Shown here: piece by piece, positions 17,151 to 25,703 of the stretch
Layout of the letters: every line of letters begins with the position of its first letter
Numbering within the stretch: the first letter of the stretch is position 1
Assembly: GCF_014851765.1 (NCBI RefSeq)
Contig: NZ_JACVAI010000008.1
Span: 248,001-312,000, forward strand
Reading direction: 5' to 3'
Length of the DNA stretch: 64,000 nt
Source of the DNA: Pseudomonas sp. PDM04
Lineage (GTDB): Bacteria > Pseudomonadota > Gammaproteobacteria > Pseudomonadales > Pseudomonadaceae
Translations under genes and position numbers: made by a program
The notes under the pieces: model-generated
Seen by the model: the letters and a program-made list of their open reading frames with translations, nothing else
What the model was told of the DNA's origin: nothing
Databases searched by the model: none

Positions 17151-17176
17151 GCAGGAGCGAGCTTGTTCGCTCCTGC
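17151..17176. repeat. REP-like perfect inverted repeat after the MFS gene
   Basis: GCAGGAGCGA (17151-17160) pairs perfectly with TCGCTCCTGC (17167-17176) over a 6-base loop. It belongs to the same REP family by its GAGCGAGC core and may also protect the 3' end of the MFS mRNA. Confidence 0.8.
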
Positions 17177-17284
17177 AGAGGCGGTGTGAAGGATGGACCG
17201 TCCGTAGCCCGGTGGAAACTTTCTCGATTGCCCCACAGTCATCAAAAGACAGGGGCAACCGAGGACCATCACACGGGAGGCGAC

Positions 17285-18211
17285 ATGGCGGCGATTCACA
17301 TTGGCATTTCAGGTTGGCGCTATATGCCCTGGCGCGGGGACTTCTACCCGAAGGGGCTGACCCAGAAACGCGAATTGCAGTTCGCTTCCCGGGCCGTCAA
17401 CAGTATTGAAATCAATGGATCGTTTTACGCCCTGCAACGGCCTGAACGTTACGCCCAGTGGTACGCCGAAACCCCGGCGAACTTCGTCTTCAGCGTCAAG
17501 GCCCCGCGCTTCATCACTCATATCCGGCGCCTGCGCGACATCCATATTCCCCTGGCCAACTTCTTCGCCTCCGGGGTGCTGGAACTCAAGGAAAAACTCG
17601 GCCCGATCCTCTGGCAGTTTCCGCCCAACTTCAAATTCGACGCCGAGCTGTTCGAGCACTTCCTCGAACAACTGCCCCACGACACCGCACAGGCCGCCGC
17701 CCTCGCCCGCCAGCACGACGCGCACCTGCACGGCCAGGCCAGCACCCGGGCGTACAGGAAGCGGCCATTGCGCCACGCGGTGGAGATCCGCAATGACAGC
17801 TTCATCGATCCGGCATTCGTCCGTTTGCTCAAGCGCTACAACGTCGCGCTGGTGATCGCCGATACGGCCGGCAAGTGGCCCTATCGCGAAGACCTCACCA
17901 GTGATTTCGTGTACCTGCGCCTGCACGGCGCCGAAGAGCTCTACGCCAGCGGTTACACCCCGCAGGCGCTGAAGCACTGGGGCGCGCGGATCGATGCCTG
18001 GCACCACGGCGGGCAACCGCCGGACCCGCAGTTGATCGCACCGCGGCTCAAGCCCCGGGCGCGCAAATCCCGCGAAGTGTTCTGCTATTTCGACAACGAC
18101 ATCAAAGTCCGGGCCCCCTATGACGCTCGCCGCCTGCTCAAGCACTTTGATCTCGACAAGGACCTCGCCACGGCACCCGGCGAACCGGCCGCGCAAGGGG
18201 TGCTGTCATGA
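17285..18211 (+). CDS. DUF72 (YecE-like) protein
   Basis: A 308-residue soluble protein. It opens MAAIHIGISGWRYMPWRGDFYPKG, and has the N-S-I-E-I-N-G-S-F-Y and F-S-V-K-A-P-R-F-I-T-H segments that define DUF72, a TIM-barrel family of unknown activity. GGGAGG lies 4 bases before the ATG at 17285, while the upstream open frame to 16811 overlaps the MFS gene and is disregarded. The stop overlaps the next start (ATGA), which places it first in a four-gene operon with ybhP, clsB and ybhN homologues. That link suggests a role near phospholipid metabolism, but this is only context. Confidence 0.87.
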   Translation: MAAIHIGISGWRYMPWRGDFYPKGLTQKRELQFASRAVNSIEINGSFYALQRPERYAQWYAETPANFVFSVKAPRFITHIRRLRDIHIPLANFFASGVLELKEKLGPILWQFPPNFKFDAELFEHFLEQLPHDTAQAAALARQHDAHLHGQASTRAYRKRPLRHAVEIRNDSFIDPAFVRLLKRYNVALVIADTAGKWPYREDLTSDFVYLRLHGAEELYASGYTPQALKHWGARIDAWHHGGQPPDPQLIAPRLKPRARKSREVFCYFDNDIKVRAPYDARRLLKHFDLDKDLATAPGEPAAQGVLS

Positions 18212-19005
18212 ATGAGTCCGTGCCGCTCGCCGCCCCCGACAACTCGATGCAAACCCTGGCCGCCGTGCGTCGCTTCACGGTGTTGACCGTCAACACGCAC
18301 AAGGGATTCACCGCGCTGAATCGGCGTTTCATCCTGCCCGAACTGCGTGAAGCCGTCCGTAGCGTATCGGCTGACGTGGTGTTTTTGCAGGAAGTCCACG
18401 GCGCACACGAACATCACCCCCGGCGGTACAGCAACTGGCCGGAAATGCCGCAATACGAATTCCTCGCCGACACCCTGTGGCCGCAGTTCGCCTATGGGCG
18501 CAACGCGGTTTACCCGGCCGGTGATCACGGCAATGCGCTGCTGTCGAAATTCCAGATCATCCAGCACGACAACCTCGACGTGTCCATCAGCGGTCACGAG
18601 AACCGCGGGCTCCTGCACTGTGTGCTGCGACTGCCGGGCGAAGGCCCCCAGGTGCATGCGATCTGCGTTCACCTGGGGCTGCGCGAAACCCATCGCAATG
18701 CGCAGCTCAAACTGCTGGCCCAACGTCTCGACGAACTGCCGGGCGATGCGCCGGTGATCGTCGCGGGCGATTTCAACGACTGGCGCCAGCGCGCCGACGC
18801 GCTGCTCAAACCCTGCGGCCTGCGCGAAGTGTTCGCCGAGCACCACGGCAAACCGGCGCGCAGTTTCCCGGCGCGCCTGCCGGCCCTGCGCCTGGACCGC
18901 ATCTACATACGCAACCTCAAGGCCTGCCGCCCGCAAGTGTTGGCCTCACGTCCCTGGTCACACCTTTCCGACCACGCACCGCTATCGGTGGAGATCGAAC
19001 TATGA
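18208..19005 (+). CDS. Endonuclease/exonuclease/phosphatase family protein (YbhP-like)
   Basis: A 265-residue enzyme of the EEP fold. The metal and catalytic motifs are all present: VNTHKGF, LQEVHG (metal Glu), CVHLGLRETHRN, VAGDFNDW (Asp/Asn), LDRIYI and the final SDHAPLS (His/Asp). E. coli ybhP sits directly before clsB (ybhO) and ybhN, as here, so the assignment is by both motif and synteny. The physiological substrate is unknown; a phosphodiester such as a lipid headgroup would fit the neighbourhood (inference). Start and stop overlap both neighbours by 4 bases. Confidence 0.87.
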   Translation: MNESVPLAAPDNSMQTLAAVRRFTVLTVNTHKGFTALNRRFILPELREAVRSVSADVVFLQEVHGAHEHHPRRYSNWPEMPQYEFLADTLWPQFAYGRNAVYPAGDHGNALLSKFQIIQHDNLDVSISGHENRGLLHCVLRLPGEGPQVHAICVHLGLRETHRNAQLKLLAQRLDELPGDAPVIVAGDFNDWRQRADALLKPCGLREVFAEHHGKPARSFPARLPALRLDRIYIRNLKACRPQVLASRPWSHLSDHAPLSVEIEL

Positions 19006-20297
19006 GCAGCGCACCGTTGGAAGAAACACCCGTGGAACACCTGTCCACGGCCCAGCCGGTCCGGGAACCCGGGGTGGTCGATGTCGAATACGGCTGGCAG
19101 GGCAATAACCGGGTGAAACTGCTGGAAAACGGCGAAGCCTACTTTCCACGGGTGTTCGAAGCCATGCGCCAGGCCAGGACGGAAATCCTCCTGGAAACCT
19201 TCATCGTGTTCGAGGACAAGGTCGGCAACGAGTTGCAGCAGGTGTTGATCGAGGCCGCACAGCGCGGCGTCCGGGTCACCGCAAGCCTCGACGGTTTTGG
19301 CTGTGGCGAATTGACCACCGGTTATCTCGCGGCGCTGAGCGAGGCCGGCGTGCGCATCCAGATGTTCGATCCGGCCCCCAAGCACCTGGGCTTTCGCACC
19401 AACTGGTTCCGTCGCCTGCATCGCAAGATAGTGGTGGTCGACGGCACCATTGCGTTCATCGGCGGGATCAACTTCTCCGCCGATCACCTGGGCGACTTCG
19501 GCCCCGAGGCCAAGCAGGATTATTCGGTGGAAGTGCAAGGCCCGGCGGTGGCCGACATTCATCATTTCGCGCTGCTGCAAAGCGGTCGTCCGGCCCGGGC
19601 CAAGTATTGGTGGCAGCGGCGCCGGCAGCGACGTTCGGAACTGGCGTTCAACGATCACGATGGCCAGGTGCGCCTGGTCTACCGTGACAACGGCGACCAC
19701 CGCACCGACATCGAGGAGGTTTATCGGCAAGTCCTACGCACGGCGCAACGGCGGGTGGTGATCGCCAACGCCTATTTCTTTCCCGGCTATCGGCTGCTGC
19801 GCGAGATCCGCAATGCCGCGCGCCGAGGTGTCGATGTACGACTGATCCTTCAGGGTCAGCCGGACATGCTGGTGGCCAAACTGGCGGCGCGCATGACCTA
19901 TGACTACCTGCTCAAGTCCGGTGTGCGCATCCACGAATATTGCGAACGACCGCTGCACGGCAAGGTGGCGCTGGTGGACGAGGACTGGAGCACCGTCGGG
20001 TCGAGCAATCTCGACCCGCTGAGCCTGTCGATGAACCTGGAAGCCAATGTGCTGATCCGCGACCGCCTCTTCAATCAGGATTTGTTCGAGCGCCTGGAAA
20101 TCCTCAGCGAACACCACTGCAAGGCAATGTCCCCGGACAAGGCTCCGCGCGGGCGGATCTGGCACATGACGGTGGGCTTCCTGGTGTTTCACTTCCTGCG
20201 GCATTTTCCGGCCTGGGCCGGTTGGCTGCCGGCTCACAAGCCACGGTTGAAGCCTTTCACCCATCTCAGCGGGAGTGACAACCATGGACCGCGCTGA
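19002..20297 (+). CDS. clsB: Cardiolipin synthase B
   Basis: A 431-residue phospholipase D superfamily enzyme with two HKD motifs: HRKIVVVD with GIN (His at about 140) and HGKVALVD with GSSNLD (His at about 320). It lacks the N-terminal transmembrane pair of ClsA, which is typical of ClsB. ClsB makes cardiolipin and can use phosphatidylglycerol with other phospholipid donors at the inner membrane. The ATG overlaps the stop of the preceding EEP gene by 4 bases. The coding end overlaps the next gene by 14 bases if that gene starts at 20284. Confidence 0.92.
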   Translation: MSSAPLEETPVEHLSTAQPVREPGVVDVEYGWQGNNRVKLLENGEAYFPRVFEAMRQARTEILLETFIVFEDKVGNELQQVLIEAAQRGVRVTASLDGFGCGELTTGYLAALSEAGVRIQMFDPAPKHLGFRTNWFRRLHRKIVVVDGTIAFIGGINFSADHLGDFGPEAKQDYSVEVQGPAVADIHHFALLQSGRPARAKYWWQRRRQRRSELAFNDHDGQVRLVYRDNGDHRTDIEEVYRQVLRTAQRRVVIANAYFFPGYRLLREIRNAARRGVDVRLILQGQPDMLVAKLAARMTYDYLLKSGVRIHEYCERPLHGKVALVDEDWSTVGSSNLDPLSLSMNLEANVLIRDRLFNQDLFERLEILSEHHCKAMSPDKAPRGRIWHMTVGFLVFHFLRHFPAWAGWLPAHKPRLKPFTHLSGSDNHGPR

Positions 20298-21270
20298 CAC
20301 TCACTCGCCTGCTCACGCCCCCAGCGCATCGCCGTCACGCTGGACGCGCTGGAAGAAGCCACTGACGATGCTGTTTTTCCTGGCGCTGATCGTGCTGTTC
20401 ACCCTGCTGGCCCAGCGCATCGAGTGGAACGAAGTGTTCGCCACCCTGGCCGACTTCAAGGTGCGCACGCTGATCATTGCCGCCGGGCTGACGCTGGTGA
20501 GCTTTCTGGTGTACGCCTGCTACGACCTGATCGGCCGCACCTACATCCGCCAGGACCTGACCTGGAAACAGATCCTGCCGGTGGGCATCATCAGCTACGC
20601 CTTCAACCTCAACCTCAGTGCCTGGGTCGGCGGCATCGCTATGCGGTTTCGCCTTTATTCACGGCTGGGCGTAAGCAAGAGCAACATCGCGAAAATCCTC
20701 GGGCTGAGCCTGACGACGAACTGGTTCGGCTACATGCTGATTGCCGGCGTGGTGTTCAGCAGCGGCCTGGTGCGCATGCCTCCCGGCTGGAAACTCAGCA
20801 GCGACGCGCTGCAAGGCGTAGGCGTGTTGCTGTTGCTGGCGAGTGCGGGCTATCTGGCGGCCTGTCGGTTCTCCAGACGCCGGGAGTGGTCGATTCGCGG
20901 GGTGGAAATCAACCTGCCGTCGCTGCGCATGGCGATCCTGCAATTGCTTCTCGGCGCGCTGAACTGGTCGCTGATGGCGGCGGTGATCTTCACCCTGCTG
21001 CCGAGCAAACTGGATTACCCGCTGGTACTCGGGGTGTTGCTGATCAGCGCCATCGCCGGGGTCATCACGCACATTCCGGCGGGGCTCGGCGTGCTGGAAG
21101 CGGTGTTTGTCGCGTTGCTGCAGCACGAAGCATCGCGGGGCAGCCTGGTGGCGGGGTTGCTGGCGTATCGGGCGATCTACTTCATTCTGCCGTTGCTGAT
21201 CACACTGGTGATGTACCTGGTGGTCGAAGCAAAGGCCAAGTCGCTGCGAATTGCCAAAAAGCCCGAGTGA
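20284..21270 (+). CDS. YbhN-like membrane protein (UPF0104 / LPG synthase transmembrane type)
   Basis: A 328-residue integral membrane protein with a short charged N-terminus and about eight helices. The SAWVGGIAMRFRLYSRLG segment and the late AIAGVITHIPAGLGVLEAVF segment are hallmarks of this family, related to the flippase half of MprF. Two starts are possible: GTG 20275 and ATG 20284. The ATG is chosen because GGGAG lies 8 bases before it. It ends the DUF72-ybhP-clsB-ybhN set. A role in moving or handling phospholipids is inferred from the family and operon. Confidence 0.86.
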   Translation: MDRADTHSPAHAPSASPSRWTRWKKPLTMLFFLALIVLFTLLAQRIEWNEVFATLADFKVRTLIIAAGLTLVSFLVYACYDLIGRTYIRQDLTWKQILPVGIISYAFNLNLSAWVGGIAMRFRLYSRLGVSKSNIAKILGLSLTTNWFGYMLIAGVVFSSGLVRMPPGWKLSSDALQGVGVLLLLASAGYLAACRFSRRREWSIRGVEINLPSLRMAILQLLLGALNWSLMAAVIFTLLPSKLDYPLVLGVLLISAIAGVITHIPAGLGVLEAVFVALLQHEASRGSLVAGLLAYRAIYFILPLLITLVMYLVVEAKAKSLRIAKKPE

Positions 21271-21297
21271 TGTGATGGCGAGGCCATCGCCGGTTGA

Positions 21298-21327
21298 CCT
21301 GTGGGAGCGCGCCTGCCCGCAAGGCGC
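21298..21327. repeat. Divergent REP copy after the phospholipid operon
   Basis: CCTGTGGGAGCGCGCCTGCC onward is a variant of the same REP element lying in the 71-base convergent gap. A small hairpin GATGGC/GCCATC at 21274-21288 precedes it; there is no U-tract. Confidence 0.65.
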
Positions 21328-21341
21328 CAGGCAGGCCAACC

Positions 21342-22100
21342 TCATTTCGACTGAATGATGCTCAACCGCTCCCCCACCACCATCTCGGTAATCCAGTCCA
21401 CCAGGATCGAGGTATACGCCTGCTGCGAAACCGGCTCGCTCAACGCGTGGTCGGCGCCGTCGATGATCCGGTGGGTCAGCGAATGCGTCTGCTGGCACGC
21501 GGCACGGTAACTCATGATCGTCGCGTGGGGCACGTAGTCGTCGGTCTCGGATTCCACCAGCAGCACATCCCCGGTGAATTGCGCACAGGCATGCAGCGCA
21601 CGGTTGCTGTCGGCGCGCACCAGCGTGCTGCGGTAATCGCGCAGGTCCAGCTTGTCCAGCTCACGCTTGGGGGTGTGCCATTGTTCATCGCGATACAGCG
21701 CCGGCACCCGCAGCGCCAGCCAACGGACCGGGCGCAGGGACGTCAGGATCGACGCCAGGTAACCGCCGTAGCTGGTGCCGACCACGGCAATCGCCGAGGT
21801 ATCGAGCGCCGGATGCGCCAGCAACCGGTCGTACGCCGCCAGCAGGTCGCGCAGGTTATCTTCGCGAGTGACCCGCGTCAGCGGAATGCCGGTACCGCCG
21901 GTGTGCCCGCGCAGATCGAAGGTCAGGCACACGCAGCCCAGGCCGGCGATGCCTTTGGCCCGCTCGAGGTCACGCTCCTGACTGCCACCCCAGCCGTGCA
22001 CGAAAAGCACACCGGGCACTTTGGATTTGGGACTGAGAAAGGTCCCGCTCATCTGTTCATCGTCGATGTCGATTTGAATGCTTTCGCTTCTAGCCGTCAT
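21342..22100 (-). CDS. Alpha/beta hydrolase
   Basis: A 252-residue hydrolase with the full triad: nucleophile Ser110 in GTSYGG, acid Asp187 or Asp188 in ETDDYVP and His218 in GADHAL. The oxyanion-hole region reads VHGWGGSQERD. No signal peptide is present, so it is cytoplasmic. It is closest in layout to the dienelactone hydrolase / prolyl peptidase-like branch, and the substrate is unknown. The start overlaps the end of the DUF3182 gene by 11 bases, so the two are translated as a coupled pair and may act on the same compound. Confidence 0.85.
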   Translation of the reverse strand: MTARSESIQIDIDDEQMSGTFLSPKSKVPGVLFVHGWGGSQERDLERAKGIAGLGCVCLTFDLRGHTGGTGIPLTRVTREDNLRDLLAAYDRLLAHPALDTSAIAVVGTSYGGYLASILTSLRPVRWLALRVPALYRDEQWHTPKRELDKLDLRDYRSTLVRADSNRALHACAQFTGDVLLVESETDDYVPHATIMSYRAACQQTHSLTHRIIDGADHALSEPVSQQAYTSILVDWITEMVVGERLSIIQSK

Positions 22101-23199
22101 AGGATTGGACCGTTACATACTTGAGGAGGAAGTCGCTGTTGTGCGCCGGCCCGCGATACACCTCGATGGCATCCGCCGGCAGCGCCTGATCGATATAGGT
22201 TTCCACCGAAGAAACGCGGATCGCGCGCATTTGCGGGTCGTTGATGAAACTCTGCAACGCCGCCACTTCCGCGCTGCTGGCACCGCCCATTCGCCAGGAT
22301 TGCTCCAGCACACCGCTGCGGCGCTTGCCGTTGGCGTCCAGACCCTGGGCGATGTCGTAGTTGCGCCGCGAGGCGTAGAAACCAGGGTAGGCCTCATCCG
22401 CCGCCCGGTCGAACACCTGCGCTTGATGGATCGCCAGGCGCACATCGTCGGGCCACTCCAACTCGAGCAAATTGTCGTAATGCCCTCGCACCACAACCAG
22501 GTTCGAACCGCCGTAGACTTCCTCATCGTGGGCATCGCGGGTCAGGTATTGATCACCGCAGTAACTCAGCACCATGTCGCCGATGAAGCTCTGGCCGACG
22601 CTGTGAGTGACCACCTCGCTCAGGTCCTGCTCGAGCACCACGCCCTCGGTAAACAACGTCCGGGCTTCGGGCCTGGCGAGCACGGCGTCGAACTGATCCA
22701 GGCTCTTGATCACTTCCTGACCGCGTCCGGCACAGGCATGAATCGGCTTGAGGCGAATCGGGCCGGTGTAGAGCAAGTGCTCTGCCGCAGACCGTGCATC
22801 ATCGAAGGAAAACACGCTCAGGCCGTCCAGCACCACGCCACGCACCCGCTCGGAAAACAACGATGACCAACCGAGCGGGGCGAATGCATTTTTGTCGCGC
22901 AGGCCGTGACTGATGGCCTTGGTGCAAATGAAATCATGCTCGACATAACCGCCCCACAGATCCTCCGGCCCTTTGACACCCAGTTGCCGGGCGGCAGCGG
23001 CACCGACCAGGGTCTGCGTCGGCAACAGGTACAGATCGCGCCCCTGGTGGCGGTCGGGGTCATAGCTGCCGCCATACTTGAAGCCCAGGATCTGCGCCAG
23101 CCATCGGGCGAGCGCGCGATTGGTCTCGACTTCATGCTGCGCAGCATCAGGCCGCACCGAATGGGCGACCACCAGTTTCTTGCGGTTCGTTGGGGTCAT
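22090..23199 (-). CDS. DUF3182 protein, ATP-grasp-like
   Basis: A 369-residue protein starting MTPTNRKKLVVAHSVRPDA. I recognise it as DUF3182, an uncharacterised proteobacterial family. The middle has IRLKPIHACAGRGQEV, which resembles the Lys-containing glycine-rich loop of ATP-grasp enzymes, then VVLEQDLSEV (possible ATP-binding Glu) and a late GGSNLVVVRG. An ATP-dependent ligase role is plausible but unproven. AAGGGGGA lies 4 bases before the ATG at 23199; a longer start at 23220 is less likely. It is coupled with the hydrolase gene downstream. Confidence 0.77.
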   Translation of the reverse strand: MTPTNRKKLVVAHSVRPDAAQHEVETNRALARWLAQILGFKYGGSYDPDRHQGRDLYLLPTQTLVGAAAARQLGVKGPEDLWGGYVEHDFICTKAISHGLRDKNAFAPLGWSSLFSERVRGVVLDGLSVFSFDDARSAAEHLLYTGPIRLKPIHACAGRGQEVIKSLDQFDAVLARPEARTLFTEGVVLEQDLSEVVTHSVGQSFIGDMVLSYCGDQYLTRDAHDEEVYGGSNLVVVRGHYDNLLELEWPDDVRLAIHQAQVFDRAADEAYPGFYASRRNYDIAQGLDANGKRRSGVLEQSWRMGGASSAEVAALQSFINDPQMRAIRVSSVETYIDQALPADAIEVYRGPAHNSDFLLKYVTVQSYDG

Positions 23200-23390
23200 G
23201 CATCCCCCTTCAATCGGCACTGGATGAATGTCAATGGAGGGTTGCAGAGATCAGGCCAAGCGCCGGGGCCGGGAAACACGCTGCAAATCAGGCCGTTGCG
23301 GTAATCGCCTGGCGTCGCGCCCGTTTTATTCTGCACGACACCTCGTTCATTCCTTGCATTTTGCACGATTGAAACTCAAGGTTCCCCGGT

Positions 23391-23416
23391 GGTAGCGAGC
23401 CTGCTCGCGAAAGGGG
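23391..23416. repeat. Single REP copy
   Basis: GGTAGCGAGCCTGCTCGCGA onward lies at the 3' side of the GlxA-type regulator gene. The remaining gap (23200-23390) shows no gene or clear signal. This is the last copy seen in the window. Confidence 0.8.
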
Positions 23417-23432
23417 GCATGTCTCGATGCAA

Positions 23433-24425
23433 CTATCGAGGCGCCGCAGTGGGCGTCACCCCAAACCTCGAACGGTAATCACTCGGCGCCAGCCCGGTGA
23501 TTTTCCTGAACGTCGCGCGAAAGGCGCTCGGGTCTTGATACCCCACGGTCCAGGCGATGTGGTCGATGGTGCCGTTGGTGAACTCCAGCATCTCCCGAGC
23601 CTTGCCGACCCGCAGATGCTGGCAGTACTCGGTGGGTTTCAGCCCGGTGGCTGCGCGAAACCGGCGCAGGAAGGTTCGCTCCTCCAACCCTGCCCGTTCG
23701 GCCATCGCCGGCAGCGAGACATCGGTGGCCCCGGTGCTTTGCAGCCAATGCTGCACCCTGAGAATCGAGGCGTCGCCGTGGCTGAGGATCGGCGCGAAGT
23801 TGCTGCCACACTCGCTGGCGCTGTCGCTGTGTTCCACCACCAGGAACCGCGCGGTGCCGGTGGCAATGCTCGGCCCCAGCAGGCGGTCGACCAGGCGCAG
23901 GCCCAATTCGGACCACGCCATCAGCCCGGCCGTGGTGATCAGGTCGCCATCGTCGACAATCGGCGTATCGGCCTTGAGCCTGACCGCTGGATAACGCTCG
24001 GCGAAAGCCTTGGCCGAGGTCCAGTGAGTGGTGGCGCTGCGCCCGTCGAGCAAGCCGCTTTCGGCCAAAAGAATCGAACCCACGCAGACACCGCCGACGG
24101 TCGCCCCCTGAGCGTGTTGCTGACGAATCCAGCGCAGCAGCTCCGGTGGCGCCTGGCCTTCGGAAAAACCGCCAATCGACGGCGGAATCAGCAGCGCCAC
24201 CAAGCCTTCGTCCGCCGCCGGAGAACTGTCGTAGACCCGTGCGGGCACCCCGGCCTCCTCCACCTGCCAATGGCTGACCCGCAGCAACGGCAACGCCTGC
24301 GCCTGATGGTCGGCGGCAATCCGGTTGGCTACACCGAACAGATCCGTCAAGCCGTGCACCGCCGCCATCTGCGCGCCAGGGTAGATCAGTACGCCCAGCT
24401 CGGCGATCGGCCTTTGTGCGTCCAT
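23433..24425 (-). CDS. GlxA-type transcriptional regulator (DJ-1/PfpI plus AraC domain)
   Basis: A 330-residue regulator. The N-terminal two thirds are a class I glutamine amidotransferase-like DJ-1/PfpI domain with Cys114 in GGVCVGS. The C-terminal 110 residues are an AraC helix-turn-helix pair (ERTFLRRFRAATGLKPTEYC and a later region with PSAFRATFRKITGLAPSDYR). Such proteins sense small metabolites, often nitrogenous ones, and act on adjacent genes. It is divergent from a cysteine hydrolase gene with a 102-base gap, its likely target. The ATG at 24425 has AGAGGGG about 10 bases upstream; the longer frame to 24941 is antisense to the hydrolase. Confidence 0.89.
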   Translation of the reverse strand: MDAQRPIAELGVLIYPGAQMAAVHGLTDLFGVANRIAADHQAQALPLLRVSHWQVEEAGVPARVYDSSPAADEGLVALLIPPSIGGFSEGQAPPELLRWIRQQHAQGATVGGVCVGSILLAESGLLDGRSATTHWTSAKAFAERYPAVRLKADTPIVDDGDLITTAGLMAWSELGLRLVDRLLGPSIATGTARFLVVEHSDSASECGSNFAPILSHGDASILRVQHWLQSTGATDVSLPAMAERAGLEERTFLRRFRAATGLKPTEYCQHLRVGKAREMLEFTNGTIDHIAWTVGYQDPSAFRATFRKITGLAPSDYRSRFGVTPTAAPR

Positions 24426-24527
24426 TGTCAGTTTTCCCCTCTCTATTGTCGGTGCGGCCAATCCTCGCAGACCCGGCCAGCCCCGATACTTCATTGCACA
24501 CCCAATCAGCACAACAAGGAAACCGTC

Positions 24528-25082
24528 ATGGCCAAGCAAGCACTCATCGTAGTTGATATCCAAAACGACTACTTCCCACAAGGCAAGTGGCCGCTGGTCG
24601 GTGCCGACGCCGCGGCAGACAAAGCCGCCCGCCTGATCGAAGCCTTTCGTGCGGCCGGCGATAACGTGGTGCACATCCGCCACGAATTCACCTCCCACGA
24701 CGCGCCGTTCTTCACCCCCGGCTCGGAAGGCGCGAAGCTGCATCCCAAGGTGCTCAACCGTGCCGAAGAGCCGGTCGTGCTCAAGCACTTCGTCAACTCG
24801 TTCCGCGAAACCGAGCTGAAGTCGATCCTCGACGAGCAAGGTATCAAGGAACTGGTGGTGGTCGGCAGCATGAGCCACATGTGCATCGATGGCATCACCC
24901 GGGCCGCCAATGACCTTGGCTACAGCGTCACCGTGATCCACGACGCCTGTGCCTCACGCGACCTGGAGTTCAACGGCCTCACCGTCCCGGCTGCACACGT
25001 CCATGCCGCGTTCATGGCGGCGCTGGGCTTCGCCTATGCCACCGTGGTGTCTACCGACGAGTTTCTCGCGGCCAGCCATTGA
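24528..25082 (+). CDS. Isochorismatase-family cysteine hydrolase
   Basis: A 184-residue soluble enzyme with the catalytic triad of the family: Asp in VVDIQNDYF, Lys in VLKHFVNSF and Cys in SHMCIDGITRAA. Members hydrolyse amides such as nicotinamide, peroxyureidoacrylate or N-carbamoyl compounds; the exact substrate is not clear. AAGGA lies 7 bases before the ATG at 24528. Divergent transcription from the GlxA-type regulator suggests that regulator controls it. The frame is open far upstream but antisense to the regulator. It ends at a shared terminator with ssb. Confidence 0.88.
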   Translation: MAKQALIVVDIQNDYFPQGKWPLVGADAAADKAARLIEAFRAAGDNVVHIRHEFTSHDAPFFTPGSEGAKLHPKVLNRAEEPVVLKHFVNSFRETELKSILDEQGIKELVVVGSMSHMCIDGITRAANDLGYSVTVIHDACASRDLEFNGLTVPAAHVHAAFMAALGFAYATVVSTDEFLAASH

Positions 25083-25119
25083 GGTTGCACCGGCACCCGC
25101 TACCCCGCTGACGCCCACA

Positions 25120-25152
25120 AAAAAGGCCCGACGCTGTCAGCGCCGGGCCTTT
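25120..25152. terminator. Intrinsic terminator between hydrolase and ssb genes
   Basis: AAAGGCCCG (25122-25130) pairs with CGGGCCTTT (25144-25152). Read on the minus strand the stem is followed by TTTTTTG, a strong terminator for ssb; on the plus strand the U-tract is short. Confidence 0.88.
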
Positions 25153-25178
25153 GGGTTCAGATCAAGTGTAACGGTCGA

Positions 25179-25694
25179 TCAGAACGGAATATCGTCATCG
25201 AAGCTGTCGAAATCCGGAGCTGGCTGTGGAGCGGCCTGCTGAGGCGCCGGGCGCGACTGTTGCGGTGCCGACTGCTGCGGACGCGGTGCCTGCTGGCGTG
25301 GCGCGGATTGCTGGTAGTTGTTGCCACCGCCCTGTTGGTCGCCCTGTTGTGGACGGCCGCCCAGCAGTTGCATGGTGCCTTGCATGTCGACCACGATTTC
25401 GGTGGTGTAACGTTTGATACCGTCTTTTTCCCACTCGCGGGTCTGCAGTTTGCCTTCGATATAGACCTGCGAACCTTTACGCAGGTATTCACCGGCGATT
25501 TCCGCCACCTTGCCGAACATCGACACACGGTGCCATTCGGTTTTTTCGACTTTCTGACCAGTTTGCTTGTCGGTCCATTGTTCGCTGGTCGCCAGACTCA
25601 GGTTGGTCACGGCGTTACCGTTAGGCAGGTAGCGAACTTCGGGATCCTGGCCGCAAGTGCCGACCAATATGACTTTGTTAACCCCACGGGCCAT
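25179..25694 (-). CDS. ssb: Single-stranded DNA-binding protein
   Basis: A 171-residue protein with an N-terminal OB fold (MARGVNKVILVGTCGQDPEV, WHRVSMFGK), a long Gln/Pro-rich flexible linker (about 115-160) and the acidic tip DFDSFDDDIPF. The tip recruits partners such as exonuclease I, RecO and PriA. It coats single-stranded DNA in replication, recombination and repair as a tetramer. The start ATG at 25694 follows TAGGAGAA. It lies 9 bases after the MFS gene, so it may be co-transcribed with it. The divergent uvrA beyond the MFS gene forms a maintenance cluster. Confidence 0.97.
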   Translation of the reverse strand: MARGVNKVILVGTCGQDPEVRYLPNGNAVTNLSLATSEQWTDKQTGQKVEKTEWHRVSMFGKVAEIAGEYLRKGSQVYIEGKLQTREWEKDGIKRYTTEIVVDMQGTMQLLGGRPQQGDQQGGGNNYQQSAPRQQAPRPQQSAPQQSRPAPQQAAPQPAPDFDSFDDDIPF

Positions 25695-25703
25695 AACGTT
25701 CTC

